Below are positions 7,511 to 15,664 of a stretch of 29,534 nucleotides of DNA, one piece after another. The DNA is taken from positions 4,036,718 through 4,066,251 of the forward strand of contig NZ_CM002285.1 of NCBI RefSeq assembly GCF_000497445.1. Reading direction: 5' to 3'. This DNA comes from Streptomyces roseochromogenus subsp. oscitans DS 12.976 (GTDB taxonomy: Bacteria > Actinomycetota > Actinomycetes > Streptomycetales > Streptomycetaceae). How positions within the stretch are numbered: position 1 is the first letter of the stretch; each line of letters begins with the position of its first letter. The notes beneath the pieces were generated by a model that had not been told where the DNA came from, did no database searches, and saw nothing but the letters and a program-made list of their open reading frames with translations. A program made the position numbers and the translations under genes.

Positions 7511-9198
7511 GAGTTGGTCGGGGACTGAGTCGGGGGTGGGGAGTCGGAGGATGGAGGTGGGGTTGTGGGGGTGGGGGGCGGGGTCGAGGTGGTTGGGGGT
7601 GGGGACTGGGTGGTCGGTGGGGGTGTGGGGGGTTGGGTGGGAGTGGTGGGTGGGGTGGAGGAAGGGGGCGGGGACGTGGGGTGGTGGGTCGGGGCCGTGC
7701 CGTAGCCGTCGATGGAGACCACCGTGCCGGCCGGGGAGATCGCCACCTGCGCGCGCCAGAAGCCGGAGGGCTCGCGGAGGTGGTCGACGTACATCTTGAT
7801 CGTCAACGTTTCGCCGGGGGCGAGGGTTCCCGCGGACCGGCTGAAGTAGAGCCAGGGCGCCGAGGTGGAGGCGGACCAGCGGACCGGGGCCGTGCCGGAG
7901 GCGGTTAGGGTGATCAGCGTGGTGTCACCGTCGTGCGCGGCGCTGACATCGACCCGCCCGGAGCCCTTGTCGCCCGCCCCGGAGACGCTGACGACCTCCA
8001 CGGAGACGTCCGCCTTGCCGTCCTGGCCGATGTGCGCGCCGGGCTTCACGCGCGCGTTCCCGGCGTTCTCGTAACCGCCGGCCGGGTCGCCGCCGAGGGC
8101 ATCGGGGCCCTCCGCCTCGCGCGCGGTGGCCGAGGGGCCGTCCCCCTCCGCCGTCGGGGCACCCCGGTAGGCAGCCCACAGGGCCAGGACGGGGGCGGCC
8201 ACCACCGTGGCCACGACCGTCGTCGTCACCGCACGCGCGCGCAGCCGGTCCCGGCGGGCCGCGCGGTCCTTGGGGTCCATCGGGAAGCCACGCCGGTCGA
8301 AGCGGGGTGCCGCGACGCCACGCGCGCGTGAGTGGTGCGCCAGAGCAACGTGCAGTGCCGCGCGAGGGGCTTCGAGGACGGGCAGCTCGGCCGGGGTGAC
8401 CGTGGCGCCGGGCCAGCGGCCGGGGACGGCTCGCTCGGCGGTACGGCGACAGCACGGGCAGTCGTCCACGTGCCGGACCAGCTCGCGGCGCAGGGCCGTA
8501 CTGAGGACCAGCCGGCTGTCCCCCGTGAGGTGGGCCACGCTGGGACAACCGCCGGTCTCGACGACGGCGAGGGCCGCGCGGGTGCGCTCGACCTCGCAGG
8601 CGGCCGTGGCCAGCAGGTCGCGCGCGGCGGCGGGTTCCATGCCGAGTACGGCGCCGACCTCGTGCGCGGCCAGGTGGTGGCGGACGGCCAGCTCCAGGGC
8701 CTCGCGCTGCTCGGGGGTCGTACCGGCCGCCTCCGGCCAGGCCAGCAGGGACAGTTCGCTGCGGCGCTGCTCCTGGACCTCCGGGGCCACGGTCTGCTCG
8801 GGGACCCGGCTCGCGGCCGCGGAGCGGCCCGCCGCGTGGGTGGCCTGACGTTTCTGCTTGGCCTCGGCCAGCTTGCGCAGGCACGCCCAGCGGGCCAGCG
8901 CGTACAGCCAGGCCCTGCGGTCGCCGGCGGCCTCGGGGACGCGGTGTCCGCGCCGCTCGGCCAGGGCGAGGACGTCGCCGAGGGCGTCGGTGGCCGCGTC
9001 GTGGTCGCACAGGACCGACAGACAGTAGGTGAACAGCCCGTCCAGGTACGGCTCGTAGCGGGCCGGCGGCCGTTGGGCGAGGGTGCGCCCGGGGACGCGG
9101 TCGCGCCCCTCCCGCGCCTCTCGTGCGGCACGCGCCTCGCGGTGCGCCCAGTGCGTGCCGCTGGTGCGGGTGGTGGTCTCCGGGCTACTGCTCATCAC
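7483..9198 (-). CDS. Membrane fusion protein: ECF-sigma-like domain, anti-sigma zinc motif, TM helix, extracellular BACON-like domain, Pro/Thr tail
   Basis: 571 residues. Residues 48-115 resemble sigma region 2 (YEPYLDGLFTYCLSVL, then AWLYALARW). Residues 160-212 resemble region 4 with its helix-turn-helix (TPEQREALELAVRHHLAAHEVGAVLGM). A zinc anti-sigma motif H243-x3-C247-x2-C250 (HVDDCPCC) follows. There is one membrane helix at about 323-345, then a secreted beta-rich domain (about 385-495; APWLYFSRSAGTLAPGETLTI is BACON/immunoglobulin-like), and a tail of about 75 residues rich in P, T and S. Similar ECF-type proteins fused to their own anti-sigma and membrane parts are known in actinobacteria. 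The sigma parts are weak, so promoter recognition is unproven. The GTG at 9196-9198 follows TACGGT by 7 nt (leaderless-like); the ATG at 9193-9195 is next to it. Confidence 0.88.
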   Translation of the reverse strand: MMSSSPETTTRTSGTHWAHREARAAREAREGRDRVPGRTLAQRPPARYEPYLDGLFTYCLSVLCDHDAATDALGDVLALAERRGHRVPEAAGDRRAWLYALARWACLRKLAEAKQKRQATHAAGRSAAASRVPEQTVAPEVQEQRRSELSLLAWPEAAGTTPEQREALELAVRHHLAAHEVGAVLGMEPAAARDLLATAACEVERTRAALAVVETGGCPSVAHLTGDSRLVLSTALRRELVRHVDDCPCCRRTAERAVPGRWPGATVTPAELPVLEAPRAALHVALAHHSRARGVAAPRFDRRGFPMDPKDRAARRDRLRARAVTTTVVATVVAAPVLALWAAYRGAPTAEGDGPSATAREAEGPDALGGDPAGGYENAGNARVKPGAHIGQDGKADVSVEVVSVSGAGDKGSGRVDVSAAHDGDTTLITLTASGTAPVRWSASTSAPWLYFSRSAGTLAPGETLTIKMYVDHLREPSGFWRAQVAISPAGTVVSIDGYGTAPTHHPTSPPPSSTPPTTPTQPPTPPPTTQSPPPTTSTPPPTPTTPPPSSDSPPPTQSPTNSETPSPSGG

Positions 9199-9354
9199 CT
9201 GTGCGACCGTAGGCGGCTGCGGAGTGCCCCTTCTCTAACCTTGAGCACTTTTAATCCGTACGGGTGAAACGATCCCTCATAAGGGGACAGGAACCCTTTG
9301 TTCCATGGCTCGATCCCGACGGGTCATGGCCGATACTGGTTCACCCACCCACGG

Positions 9355-9434
9355 CCAGTTCATCGCACGGATGGCCCGTTCATCCCATGGATGACTCGTT
9401 CATCCCACAGACGGCCCGTTCATCCGACCGACGG
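9355..9434. repeat. 20-bp tandem repeat, four copies
   Basis: Units start at 9355, 9375, 9395 and 9415. All share CGTTCATC (first copy AGTTCATC) followed by a variable middle and GACGG/GATGG-like end. The array lies about 55 bp upstream of the radA -35 box. Confidence 0.85.
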
Positions 9435-9439
9435 CCCAG

Positions 9440-9481
9440 GGAGACCTTTCGGCGGTCCGGGGAGACCCTTCGGCGACCCGG
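9440..9481. repeat. 21-bp tandem repeat, two copies
   Basis: 9440-9460 and 9461-9481 both read GGAGACC(T/C)TTCGGCG followed by (G/A)(T/C)CCGG. The array abuts the radA promoter, which begins at 9489. Confidence 0.85.
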
Positions 9482-9488
9482 GGACCGA

Positions 9489-9511
9489 TTGTCAGTGGTG
9501 CGGGCTACGGT
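9489..9511 (+). promoter_or_regulatory. RecA-NDp (PafBC-type) DNA-damage promoter of radA
   Basis: TTGTCAGTG (9489-9497), 8 nt, TACGGT (9506-9511) is a full match to the mycobacterial LexA-independent damage promoter motif tTGTCRgtg-N8-TAnnnT. The radA ATG begins 6 nt after the -10 box, so transcription should start at the A of ATG. Confidence 0.8.
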
Positions 9512-9517
9512 TTCCGC

Positions 9518-10927
9518 ATGGCTGCCCGTACCAAGACCACCAAGGACCGCCCGTCCTACCGCTGCACCGAGTGCGGCTGGCAGACGGCCAAGTGGCTCGG
9601 CCGCTGCCCCGAATGCCAGGCCTGGGGCACGATCGAGGAGTACGGCGCGCTCACGGTCCGTACGACGGCACCCGGCCGCGTCACCACCTCCGCGGTCCCC
9701 ATCGGCCAGGTCGACGGCCGGCAGGCCACCGCCCGCACGACCGGCGTGCCCGAGCTGGACCGGGTGCTCGGCGGCGGCCTGGTGCCCGGTGCGGTCGTGC
9801 TGCTCGCCGGCGAGCCCGGCGTCGGCAAGTCCACGCTGCTGCTGGACGTGGCCGCCAAGTCCGCGAGCGCCGAGCACCGCACGCTCTATGTCACCGGTGA
9901 GGAGTCCGCGAGCCAGGTGCGGCTGCGCGCGGACCGTATCGGCGCCCTGCACGACGAGCTGTATCTGGCCGCCGAGACCGACCTGTCCGCTGTCCTCGGC
10001 CACCTGGACGAGGTGAAGCCGTCCCTGCTGATCCTCGACTCGGTGCAGACGGTCGCCTCCCCGGAGATCGAGGGCGCGCCCGGCGGCATGGCGCAGGTGC
10101 GGGAGGTGGCGGGAGCGCTGATCCGCGCCTCCAAGGACCGCGGCATGTCCACGCTGCTGGTGGGCCATGTCACGAAGGACGGCGCGATCGCCGGCCCGCG
10201 CCTGCTGGAGCACCTCGTGGACGTCGTGCTCCACTTCGAGGGCGACCGGCACGCGCGTCTCCGTCTCGTCCGGGGTGTGAAGAACCGCTACGGCGCCACG
10301 GACGAGGTCGGCTGCTTCGAGCTGCACGACGAGGGCATCACGGGCCTCGCAGACCCGAGCGGGCTTTTCCTGACACGTCGGGACGAACCGGTCCCGGGCA
10401 CCTGTCTGACCGTCACCCTGGAGGGCCGCCGCCCGCTGGTGGCCGAGGTCCAGGCGCTGACCGTGGACTCCCAGATCCCCTCCCCGCGGCGTACGACCTC
10501 GGGCCTGGAGACCTCGCGCGTGTCGATGATGCTGGCCGTCCTGGAGCAGCGCGGCCGGATCAGCGCGCTCGGCAAGCGGGACATCTACTCCGCGACGGTG
10601 GGCGGGGTGAAGCTGTCGGAGCCGGCCGCCGACCTCGCGGTCGCGCTGGCGCTGGCCTCCGCCGCCAGTGACACCCCGCTGCCGAAGAATCTGGTGGCCA
10701 TCGGCGAGGTGGGCCTCGCGGGCGAGGTCAGACGGGTCACGGGCGTGCAGCGCAGGCTCGCAGAGGCGCACCGGCTGGGCTTCACGCACGCGCTCGTGCC
10801 GACCGATCCGGGCAAGGTGCCGCCCGGCATGAAGGTCCTGGAAGTGGCCGACATGGGGGACGCGCTGCGGGTGCTGCCACGCTCGCGTCGCCGAGAGGCC
10901 CCACGGGAGGCGGAGGAGCGCCGGTAG
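9518..10927 (+). CDS. radA: DNA repair protein RadA (Sms)
   Basis: RadA is a RecA-like ATPase that drives branch migration and processing of recombination intermediates. The 469-residue product has family length. It has an N-terminal zinc finger (C16-x2-C19 ... C30-x2-C33), Walker [10 protein letters not shown] at 98-106, Walker B SLLILD at about 169-174, the RadA signature KNRYG at 255-259 (usually KNRFG) and a C-terminal Lon-protease-like domain from about 340 ([34 protein letters not shown]). No ribosome site precedes the ATG, agreeing with a leaderless mRNA from the damage promoter. disA follows 80 nt downstream, a pairing conserved in actinobacteria and firmicutes. Confidence 0.97.
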   Translation: MAARTKTTKDRPSYRCTECGWQTAKWLGRCPECQAWGTIEEYGALTVRTTAPGRVTTSAVPIGQVDGRQATARTTGVPELDRVLGGGLVPGAVVLLAGEPGVGKSTLLLDVAAKSASAEHRTLYVTGEESASQVRLRADRIGALHDELYLAAETDLSAVLGHLDEVKPSLLILDSVQTVASPEIEGAPGGMAQVREVAGALIRASKDRGMSTLLVGHVTKDGAIAGPRLLEHLVDVVLHFEGDRHARLRLVRGVKNRYGATDEVGCFELHDEGITGLADPSGLFLTRRDEPVPGTCLTVTLEGRRPLVAEVQALTVDSQIPSPRRTTSGLETSRVSMMLAVLEQRGRISALGKRDIYSATVGGVKLSEPAADLAVALALASAASDTPLPKNLVAIGEVGLAGEVRRVTGVQRRLAEAHRLGFTHALVPTDPGKVPPGMKVLEVADMGDALRVLPRSRRREAPREAEERR

Positions 10928-10930
10928 ACT
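10925..10930 (+). promoter_or_regulatory. Possible separate -10 box for disA
   Basis: TAGACT overlaps the radA stop codon and lies about 80 nt before the disA start. No good -35 was seen, so disA may simply be read from the radA promoter. Confidence 0.25.
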
Positions 10931-11007
10931 TTGCGCAGGTCTCGCCCGTCCGTACGAACCGAGTGCGGGTACGGGAGCGCGTCAGAACCTGCGACCGGAG
11001 GAGTGCA

Positions 11008-12132
11008 GTGGCAGCCAACGACCGGGCAGCAGCTCCCGGAAAGTCCGGTGGGAGTGCCGGTTCCGATGGCCTGATGCGCGCCTCGCTGAGCGCCGTGGCT
11101 CCCGGTACGGCCCTGCGTGACGGCCTCGAGCGCGTTCTGCGCGGCAACACCGGCGGGCTCATCGTCCTCGGCTCCGACAAGACGGTCGAGGCGATGTGCA
11201 CGGGCGGTTTTGTCCTGGATGTCGAGTTCACCGCGACCCGGCTGCGGGAGCTGTGCAAGCTCGACGGCGGCATCGTGCTCTCCTCCGACCTGTCGAAGAT
11301 CCTGCGCGCCGGAGTGCAGCTGGTGCCGGACCCGACGATCCCGACGGAGGAGACGGGCACCCGGCACCGCACGGCGGACCGGGTCAGCAAGCAGGTCGGC
11401 TTCCCCGTGGTCTCCGTCTCCCAGTCGATGCGGCTGATCGCCCTCTACGTCGACGGTCAGCGCCGCGTCCTGGAGGACTCGGCGGCGATCCTGTCCCGGG
11501 CGAACCAGGCGCTGGCCACGCTGGAGCGGTACAAGCTGCGCCTGGACGAGGTGGCCGGCACGCTGTCGGCGCTGGAGATCGAGGACCTGGTGACGGTGCG
11601 GGACGTGTCCGCCGTCGCGCAGCGGCTGGAGATGGTCCGCCGTATCGCCACCGAAATCGCCGAATACGTGGTCGAACTGGGCACGGACGGGCGGCTTCTC
11701 GCGCTCCAGCTGGAGGAGTTGATCGCCGGGGTCGAGCCCGACCGTGAGCTGGTCGTCCGGGACTATGTCCCCGAGCCGACGGCGAAGCGGTCCCGTACGG
11801 TCGAGGAGGCGCTGTCCGAGCTGGACGCGCTGAGCCATGCGGAGCTGCTGGAACTCGGCACGGTGGCGCGTGCGCTGGGCTATACCGGGTCGCCGGAGAC
11901 GCTGGACTCCGCGGTGTCCCCACGGGGCTTCCGGCTGCTGGCGAAGGTTCCGCGCCTTCCGGGCGCGATCATCGACCGGCTGGTCGAGCATTTCGGGGGC
12001 CTGCAGAAGCTACTCGCCGCCAGCGTGGATGATCTGCAGACCGTGGACGGTGTGGGAGAGGCGCGCGCGAGGAGCGTGCGGGAGGGTCTGTCCCGGTTGG
12101 CCGAGTCGTCCATCCTGGAGCGGTACGTCTGA
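11008..12132 (+). CDS. disA: DNA integrity scanning protein, diadenylate cyclase DisA
   Basis: DisA joins two ATP into the second messenger c-di-AMP and scans DNA for branched structures. 374 residues. The N-terminal DAC domain has the catalytic D86 in LDGGIVLS (family consensus DGA; here DGG) and the ATP-binding RHR at 119-121 ([11 protein letters not shown]). A helical linker follows, then a C-terminal helix-hairpin-helix DNA-binding domain ([21 protein letters not shown]). The GTG at 11008-11010 is chosen because GGAGGAG lies at 10997-11003 and the resulting start MAANDRAA fits Streptomyces DisA; an upstream in-frame start at 10963 has no such site. c-di-AMP controls potassium and osmotic balance in Streptomyces. 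It probably shares a transcript with radA. Confidence 0.97.
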   Translation: MAANDRAAAPGKSGGSAGSDGLMRASLSAVAPGTALRDGLERVLRGNTGGLIVLGSDKTVEAMCTGGFVLDVEFTATRLRELCKLDGGIVLSSDLSKILRAGVQLVPDPTIPTEETGTRHRTADRVSKQVGFPVVSVSQSMRLIALYVDGQRRVLEDSAAILSRANQALATLERYKLRLDEVAGTLSALEIEDLVTVRDVSAVAQRLEMVRRIATEIAEYVVELGTDGRLLALQLEELIAGVEPDRELVVRDYVPEPTAKRSRTVEEALSELDALSHAELLELGTVARALGYTGSPETLDSAVSPRGFRLLAKVPRLPGAIIDRLVEHFGGLQKLLAASVDDLQTVDGVGEARARSVREGLSRLAESSILERYV

Positions 12133-12186
12133 GTTCCGGCCGGGCGCCCAATGGCTCGGGGGGCGTGGTGGTCTTGCGGGTCCATG

Positions 12187-12221
12187 GTGGCTGCTCGCGC
12201 GGTTCCCCGCACCCCTCAGGC
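12187..12221. repeat. Dispersed Streptomyces intergenic repeat
   Basis: The phrase GGCTGCTCGCGCGGTTCC followed by CCGCACCCCTCAGG corresponds to a very common Streptomyces intergenic sequence (recalled, not searched). It lies between the convergent disA and membrane-protein genes. Nothing else was recognised in the 182-bp gap. Confidence 0.55.
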
Positions 12222-12314
12222 AGGCAAGCCGCAGCGTGCTTTTAGGAGCGCGTGGAACTGCCCGAACGCCCCCGCACACCCGCACCCGGCGACGAACCCG
12301 CGCCGCCCCCGTCC

Positions 12315-13115
12315 TCAGTCCGCCGACAGCACGAACGAAGCGCGTACCTTCCCGAACCCCGGCGCCTTCGCCTCCAGCAGATACGTACCGGCCTGCGCCG
12401 AACGCCCGGTGGGAGTGGGCGTCGCACACTGGGGCGCGCTCGGCCTGCGGTCCCACTTCACCGTGTACGTGATGCTCTGGCCCGCCGGCACCCGGAACAC
12501 CAGGTTCCCGGGGCCCTGCGGGCAGTCGGCCGAGGACCAGAACGGGTTGCTTCCGTCGGACGGCGTGATGGTCAACACCGTGCTCCTGGGCCCGAGATCG
12601 ACCTTGCAGTCCGTGGGCGAGCCGTTCTTCGCGGTGAGTTCGAAGGTCGGCGTCTGGTCCGGCGAGTAGGAGTTGTGCAGACTGCGCAGAGTCAACGCCA
12701 CTGCGGAGGACGTGCAGTTGGGGAGCGAGGAGGACGCCGGGAGCGTGTCGCCCGTACCGACGTCGCCACCGGAGCCCGAACCGGAGCCGCCGCCCGAGCC
12801 GTCACCGGACCCGGAGGACCCGCTGTCGGCGCCGGAGGCGGAACCGCTCCCGCTGGAGTCCCCGCCGCTCGACTCGTCGCGCCCGCCCGGGTGTTGGCTG
12901 ATCGCGGGACCGGACGAGGACGGCCCCGGCGTGATCGTGTGCGCGGGATTCTTGCCGTTGGACGCCTCGGCGTTCTTCTTGCCGCCCCCGCCGCCGGCGG
13001 TCGCGATCCAGGTGATCAGCAGTGCCAACAGGGCCACCACGGACAGCAGTACGACCCTCCTTCGCCAGTAGATGGAGGAGGGAAGCGGCCCGACCGGATT
13101 GCGCAGAGAACCCAC
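12315..13115 (-). CDS. Membrane-anchored extracellular protein of unknown function (Rv3587c-like position)
   Basis: 266 residues: a short cytoplasmic start (SLRNPVGPLPSSIYWRRR), one membrane helix (VVLLSVVALLALLITWIA), then a long Gly/Ser/Asp linker, then a compact secreted domain with four Cys (NCTSSAV, TDCKVDLG, ADCPQGPG, APQCATP) that could form two disulfides. I do not recognise the fold. It sits between disA and mutY, where M. tuberculosis has the membrane protein Rv3587c. GTG 13113-13115 was chosen: TAAGGT lies 7 nt upstream (leaderless-like) and it gives an ordinary single-pass topology. A GTG at 13224-13226 would add 37 residues in a region with poorer third-position GC. It converges on disA. 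Confidence 0.82.
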   Translation of the reverse strand: MGSLRNPVGPLPSSIYWRRRVVLLSVVALLALLITWIATAGGGGGKKNAEASNGKNPAHTITPGPSSSGPAISQHPGGRDESSGGDSSGSGSASGADSGSSGSGDGSGGGSGSGSGGDVGTGDTLPASSSLPNCTSSAVALTLRSLHNSYSPDQTPTFELTAKNGSPTDCKVDLGPRSTVLTITPSDGSNPFWSSADCPQGPGNLVFRVPAGQSITYTVKWDRRPSAPQCATPTPTGRSAQAGTYLLEAKAPGFGKVRASFVLSAD

Positions 13116-13122
13116 GGCCCAA

Positions 13123-13128
13123 ACCTTA
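13123..13128 (-). promoter_or_regulatory. -10 box for the membrane protein gene
   Basis: Leftward TAAGGT, 7 nt before the GTG at 13115. No clear -35 was found. Confidence 0.45.
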
Positions 13129-13295
13129 CGAGAGATACCCGCGCTTGCTTGCGTCACCCGCCGCTCGGGCGGCAACTTTTCCGGATCATCATCCCGGTAA
13201 CTGCCGTCAGCGGTGCGGCCCTTCACAGATCACGACACTGAGTGACCGCGCCGTCACCGGCCACGGGCGCCTGGCCGTGGGAGGATCGGAAGGCC

Positions 13296-14171
13296 ATGAC
13301 TGAGACGCTGCACACCCCTGTGATCGCCTGGTTCGACGCCCACGCCCGCGACCTCCCCTGGCGCCGCCCGGAGGCGGGCCCGTGGGGTGTGATGGTCAGC
13401 GAGTTCATGCTGCAGCAGACCCCGGTCAGCCGGGTGCTGCCCGTCTATGAGGAGTGGCTGGCCCGCTGGCCGCGCCCCGCCGGCCTCGCGAAGGAGGCAC
13501 CGGGCGAGGCGGTGCGCGCCTGGGGCCGGCTCGGCTACCCGCGCCGGGCGCTCAGGCTGCACGGAGCCGCCGTAGCCATAACGGAACGGCACGGCGGGGA
13601 CGTACCGACGGAGCACTCACAGCTGCTGGCGCTGCCCGGCATCGGCGAGTACACGGCGGCCGCGGTGGCGTCGTTCGCGTATGGGCAGCGGCACGCGGTG
13701 CTGGACACGAATGTGCGCCGGGTCTTCGCGCGGGCGGTGACGGGGGTGCAGTACCCGCCGAACGCGACGACGGCCGCCGAGCGGCGCCTGGCCCGTGAGC
13801 TGCTGCCGGAGGACGAGAAGACGGCCGCGCGCTGGGCCGCCGCCTCGATGGAGCTGGGCGCGCTGGTGTGCACGGCGAAGAACGAGGGGTGCGGGCGGTG
13901 CCCGATCGCCGCGCAGTGCGCCTGGCGGCTGGCCGGCAAGCCGGAGCACGCGGGGCCGCCGCGCCGGGGCCAGACGTACGCGGGTACGGACCGGCAGGTG
14001 CGCGGCAAGCTGCTGGCGGTGCTGCGGGAGGCACACGCGCCGGTGCCGCAGTCGGTGCTGGACCGGGTGTGGCACGAGCCGGTGCAGCGCGCCCGCGCGC
14101 TCGACGGGCTTGTCGCGGACGGTCTGGTGGAGCCGCTGCCGGGCGGTCTGTATCGACTGCCGTTGAGCTGA
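13296..14171 (+). CDS. mutY: A/G-specific adenine glycosylase MutY
   Basis: MutY removes adenine mispaired with 8-oxoguanine, preventing G-to-T changes. 291 residues from the chosen start. Catalytic Glu E36 is in SEFMLQQTP. The helix-hairpin-helix LPGIGEYTAAAV is near 113-124. Catalytic Asp D137 is in VLDTNV. The 4Fe-4S ligands C192-x6-C199-x2-C202-x5-C208 are perfect. The C-terminal region is short (about 80 residues) and lacks a full NUDIX-like 8-oxoG-recognition domain, as usual in actinobacteria. ATG 13296 has GGAAGG just upstream; an in-frame GTG at 13242 would add 18 residues. It is divergent from the membrane protein gene. Confidence 0.95.
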   Translation: MTETLHTPVIAWFDAHARDLPWRRPEAGPWGVMVSEFMLQQTPVSRVLPVYEEWLARWPRPAGLAKEAPGEAVRAWGRLGYPRRALRLHGAAVAITERHGGDVPTEHSQLLALPGIGEYTAAAVASFAYGQRHAVLDTNVRRVFARAVTGVQYPPNATTAAERRLARELLPEDEKTAARWAAASMELGALVCTAKNEGCGRCPIAAQCAWRLAGKPEHAGPPRRGQTYAGTDRQVRGKLLAVLREAHAPVPQSVLDRVWHEPVQRARALDGLVADGLVEPLPGGLYRLPLS

Positions 14172-14296
14172 CGGACAGCCAAGTCACAGCCTTGGGGGCT
14201 CTGTTACGGAGCCATTAGCCCGACAAAGGCCCACAGAAAGGGACATATCAACCAGCCTGCTTACCCCGCTCCCACGGTCGTTACACAACCGACGGA

Positions 14297-14355
14297 TAGC
14301 CGATTGCTAGCCGAAGGCTGGATCGGACAACGCCGTGACAACCACTCCGTAGTTT
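14297..14355 (+). promoter_or_regulatory. sigE promoter region with 11-bp direct repeats (candidate CseB sites)
   Basis: TAGCCGATTGC (14297-14307) is followed directly by TAGCCGAAGGC (14308-14318). GACAAC recurs at 14326-14331 and 14337-14342, again 11 nt apart. TAGTTT at 14350-14355 is a possible -10. OmpR-family regulators bind direct repeats one helical turn apart, and in S. coelicolor the sigE promoter depends on CseB, so these are candidate CseB sites. Confidence 0.45.
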
Positions 14356-14443
14356 CTTCTCCGTGCCCGGCAGACCACCGGACACGGGGATGCGGAACTT
14401 CAGGCACGGGGCCGGAGTACACGGGGAATGGAGGCGGTTGATC

Positions 14444-14983
14444 ATGGCGCAGGGCGAGGTGCTCGAATTCGAGGAGTACGTCCGCACCCGGCAGGACGCG
14501 CTGCTGCGCAGCGCCCGCCGACTGGTGCCGGACCCCGTCGACGCCCAGGACCTGCTGCAGACGGCGCTGGTGCGCACGTACGGCCGCTGGGAGGGCATCG
14601 CCGACAAGCGGCTCGCCGACGCCTATCTGCGCCGTGTCATGATCAACACCCGTACGGAGTGGTGGCGAGCGCGCAAGCTGGAGGAGGTCCCGACCGAGCA
14701 GCTGCCGGACGCGTCCGTGGACGACTCCACCGAGCAGCACGCCGACCGGGCTCTGCTGATGGACGTCATGAAGGTGCTCGCACCGAAGCAGCGCAGTGTC
14801 GTGGTACTGCGACACTGGGAGCAGATGTCCACGGAGGAGACGGCCGCGGCCCTCGGCATGTCGGCCGGTACGGTCAAGAGCACGCTGCACCGGGCGCTCG
14901 CCCGGCTCCGGGAGGAGCTGGAGGCCCGCGATCTGGACGCACGCGCGCTGGAGCGTGAGGAGCGGGAGCGTTGCGCGGCCTGA
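14444..14983 (+). CDS. sigE: ECF RNA polymerase sigma factor SigE (cell-envelope stress)
   Basis: 179 residues. Region 2 spans about 8-75 (DAQDLLQTALVRTYGRW for core binding, then the LRRVMINTRTEWWR segment). Region 4 spans about 105-160 (LAPKQRSVVVLRHWEQMSTEETAAALGMSAGTVKSTLHRAL), including the -35-binding helix-turn-helix. It founds the SigE family, and the sequence and the following cseA-cseB-cseC genes identify the S. coelicolor-type SigE system. That system responds to cell-wall antibiotics and directs cell-envelope genes. ATG 14444 has GGAGG at 14430-14434. There is no anti-sigma gene; control is transcriptional, through CseB/CseC. Its stop overlaps the cseA start by 13 nt. Confidence 0.95.
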   Translation: MAQGEVLEFEEYVRTRQDALLRSARRLVPDPVDAQDLLQTALVRTYGRWEGIADKRLADAYLRRVMINTRTEWWRARKLEEVPTEQLPDASVDDSTEQHADRALLMDVMKVLAPKQRSVVVLRHWEQMSTEETAAALGMSAGTVKSTLHRALARLREELEARDLDARALEREERERCAA

Positions 14984-15627
14984 CCGGGGCCGGGCCCGAC
15001 CGGGCCCGAGGCAGTTCACAGGCGGTGATCGCGGTGGGGGCCGTGCTCGCCGCCGTCGCCCTTTTCGTCGCCGCGTGCGGTACGGGGGGCACGGGCGCCC
15101 GGGACGAGGGCCCGGCCCATGCGTCGGCGGTCGCGGGAGCCGTCGCCTCCCCCTCGCCCAGCGCATCCGGAGGCTTCCGGCGGGTGGACGCCGTCTCACT
15201 GATCAAGAAGGACCCGAAGGTCTCCACGACGGTCAAGCGCGAGCTGGAGCCGTGCAGCGCCGACGAGTACCCGGTCGAGGTCTCCTACGGCTATCTGACC
15301 GGCGGATCCGTCAACGACATCCTCGTCAACGTGTCGACCTGCGGTGACTTGGTGGGCATCGCCACGTATGTGTACCGGGATGTCGACGGTTCGTACGAGA
15401 ATGTCTTCAAGGCGGAGGAGTCGCCGGTCTACGCAGAGATCGACGGCTCCGACCTGACCGTGACCAAGCAGGTGTACGACACGGACGATCCGGTGTCGAA
15501 CCCGTCAAAGGAGACGGTGACCACGTACACCTGGAAGGCGGGCCGGTTCGCCCAGAAGGACATACACGAGACCGACTACAGCAAGGTCGGCTCCGGCGAC
15601 GCCGCGACGCCCGCGCCGGACAACTGA
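14971..15627 (+). CDS. cseA: Lipoprotein CseA, negative modulator of the SigE system
   Basis: 218 residues. The signal peptide has Arg residues at 11 and 13, a hydrophobic core VIAVGAVLAAVALF and a lipobox VAAC with the lipidated Cys at 36, so the mature protein is anchored to the outer face of the membrane. The remainder is a compact domain with two Cys (EPCSADEY, VSTCGDL). In S. coelicolor CseA lowers sigE promoter activity. The only start that keeps the charged signal-peptide head is TTG 14971, preceded by GAGGAG; a stop lies in frame just upstream at 14956-14958. The start overlaps sigE, suggesting translational coupling. Confidence 0.92.
   Translation: MRGLTGAGPDRARGSSQAVIAVGAVLAAVALFVAACGTGGTGARDEGPAHASAVAGAVASPSPSASGGFRRVDAVSLIKKDPKVSTTVKRELEPCSADEYPVEVSYGYLTGGSVNDILVNVSTCGDLVGIATYVYRDVDGSYENVFKAEESPVYAEIDGSDLTVTKQVYDTDDPVSNPSKETVTTYTWKAGRFAQKDIHETDYSKVGSGDAATPAPDN
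14991..15008 (+). terminator. Hairpin just after sigE (possible read-through attenuator)
   Basis: Two copies of the self-complementary CGGGCCCG (14991-14998 and 15001-15008) can pair, for example CGGGC with GCCCG across an 8-nt loop. It begins 8 nt after the sigE stop, inside the cseA signal-peptide codons. In S. coelicolor most sigE transcripts end just after sigE, and this would be the natural place. There is no U tract. Confidence 0.4.
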
Positions 15628-15664
15628 CCCCCCACAGCACACCACGAGGACTGAGAGCACCGGG

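Larger units (their letters stand above)
9199..9517. other. 319-bp spacer between divergent fusion gene and radA
   Basis: Contains, left to right, the -10 box of the fusion gene (TACGGT on the minus strand, 9206-9211), an AT-richer stretch near 9235-9300, two adjoining tandem repeats (9355-9434 and 9440-9481) and the radA promoter (9489-9511). No gene was seen. Confidence 0.8.
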
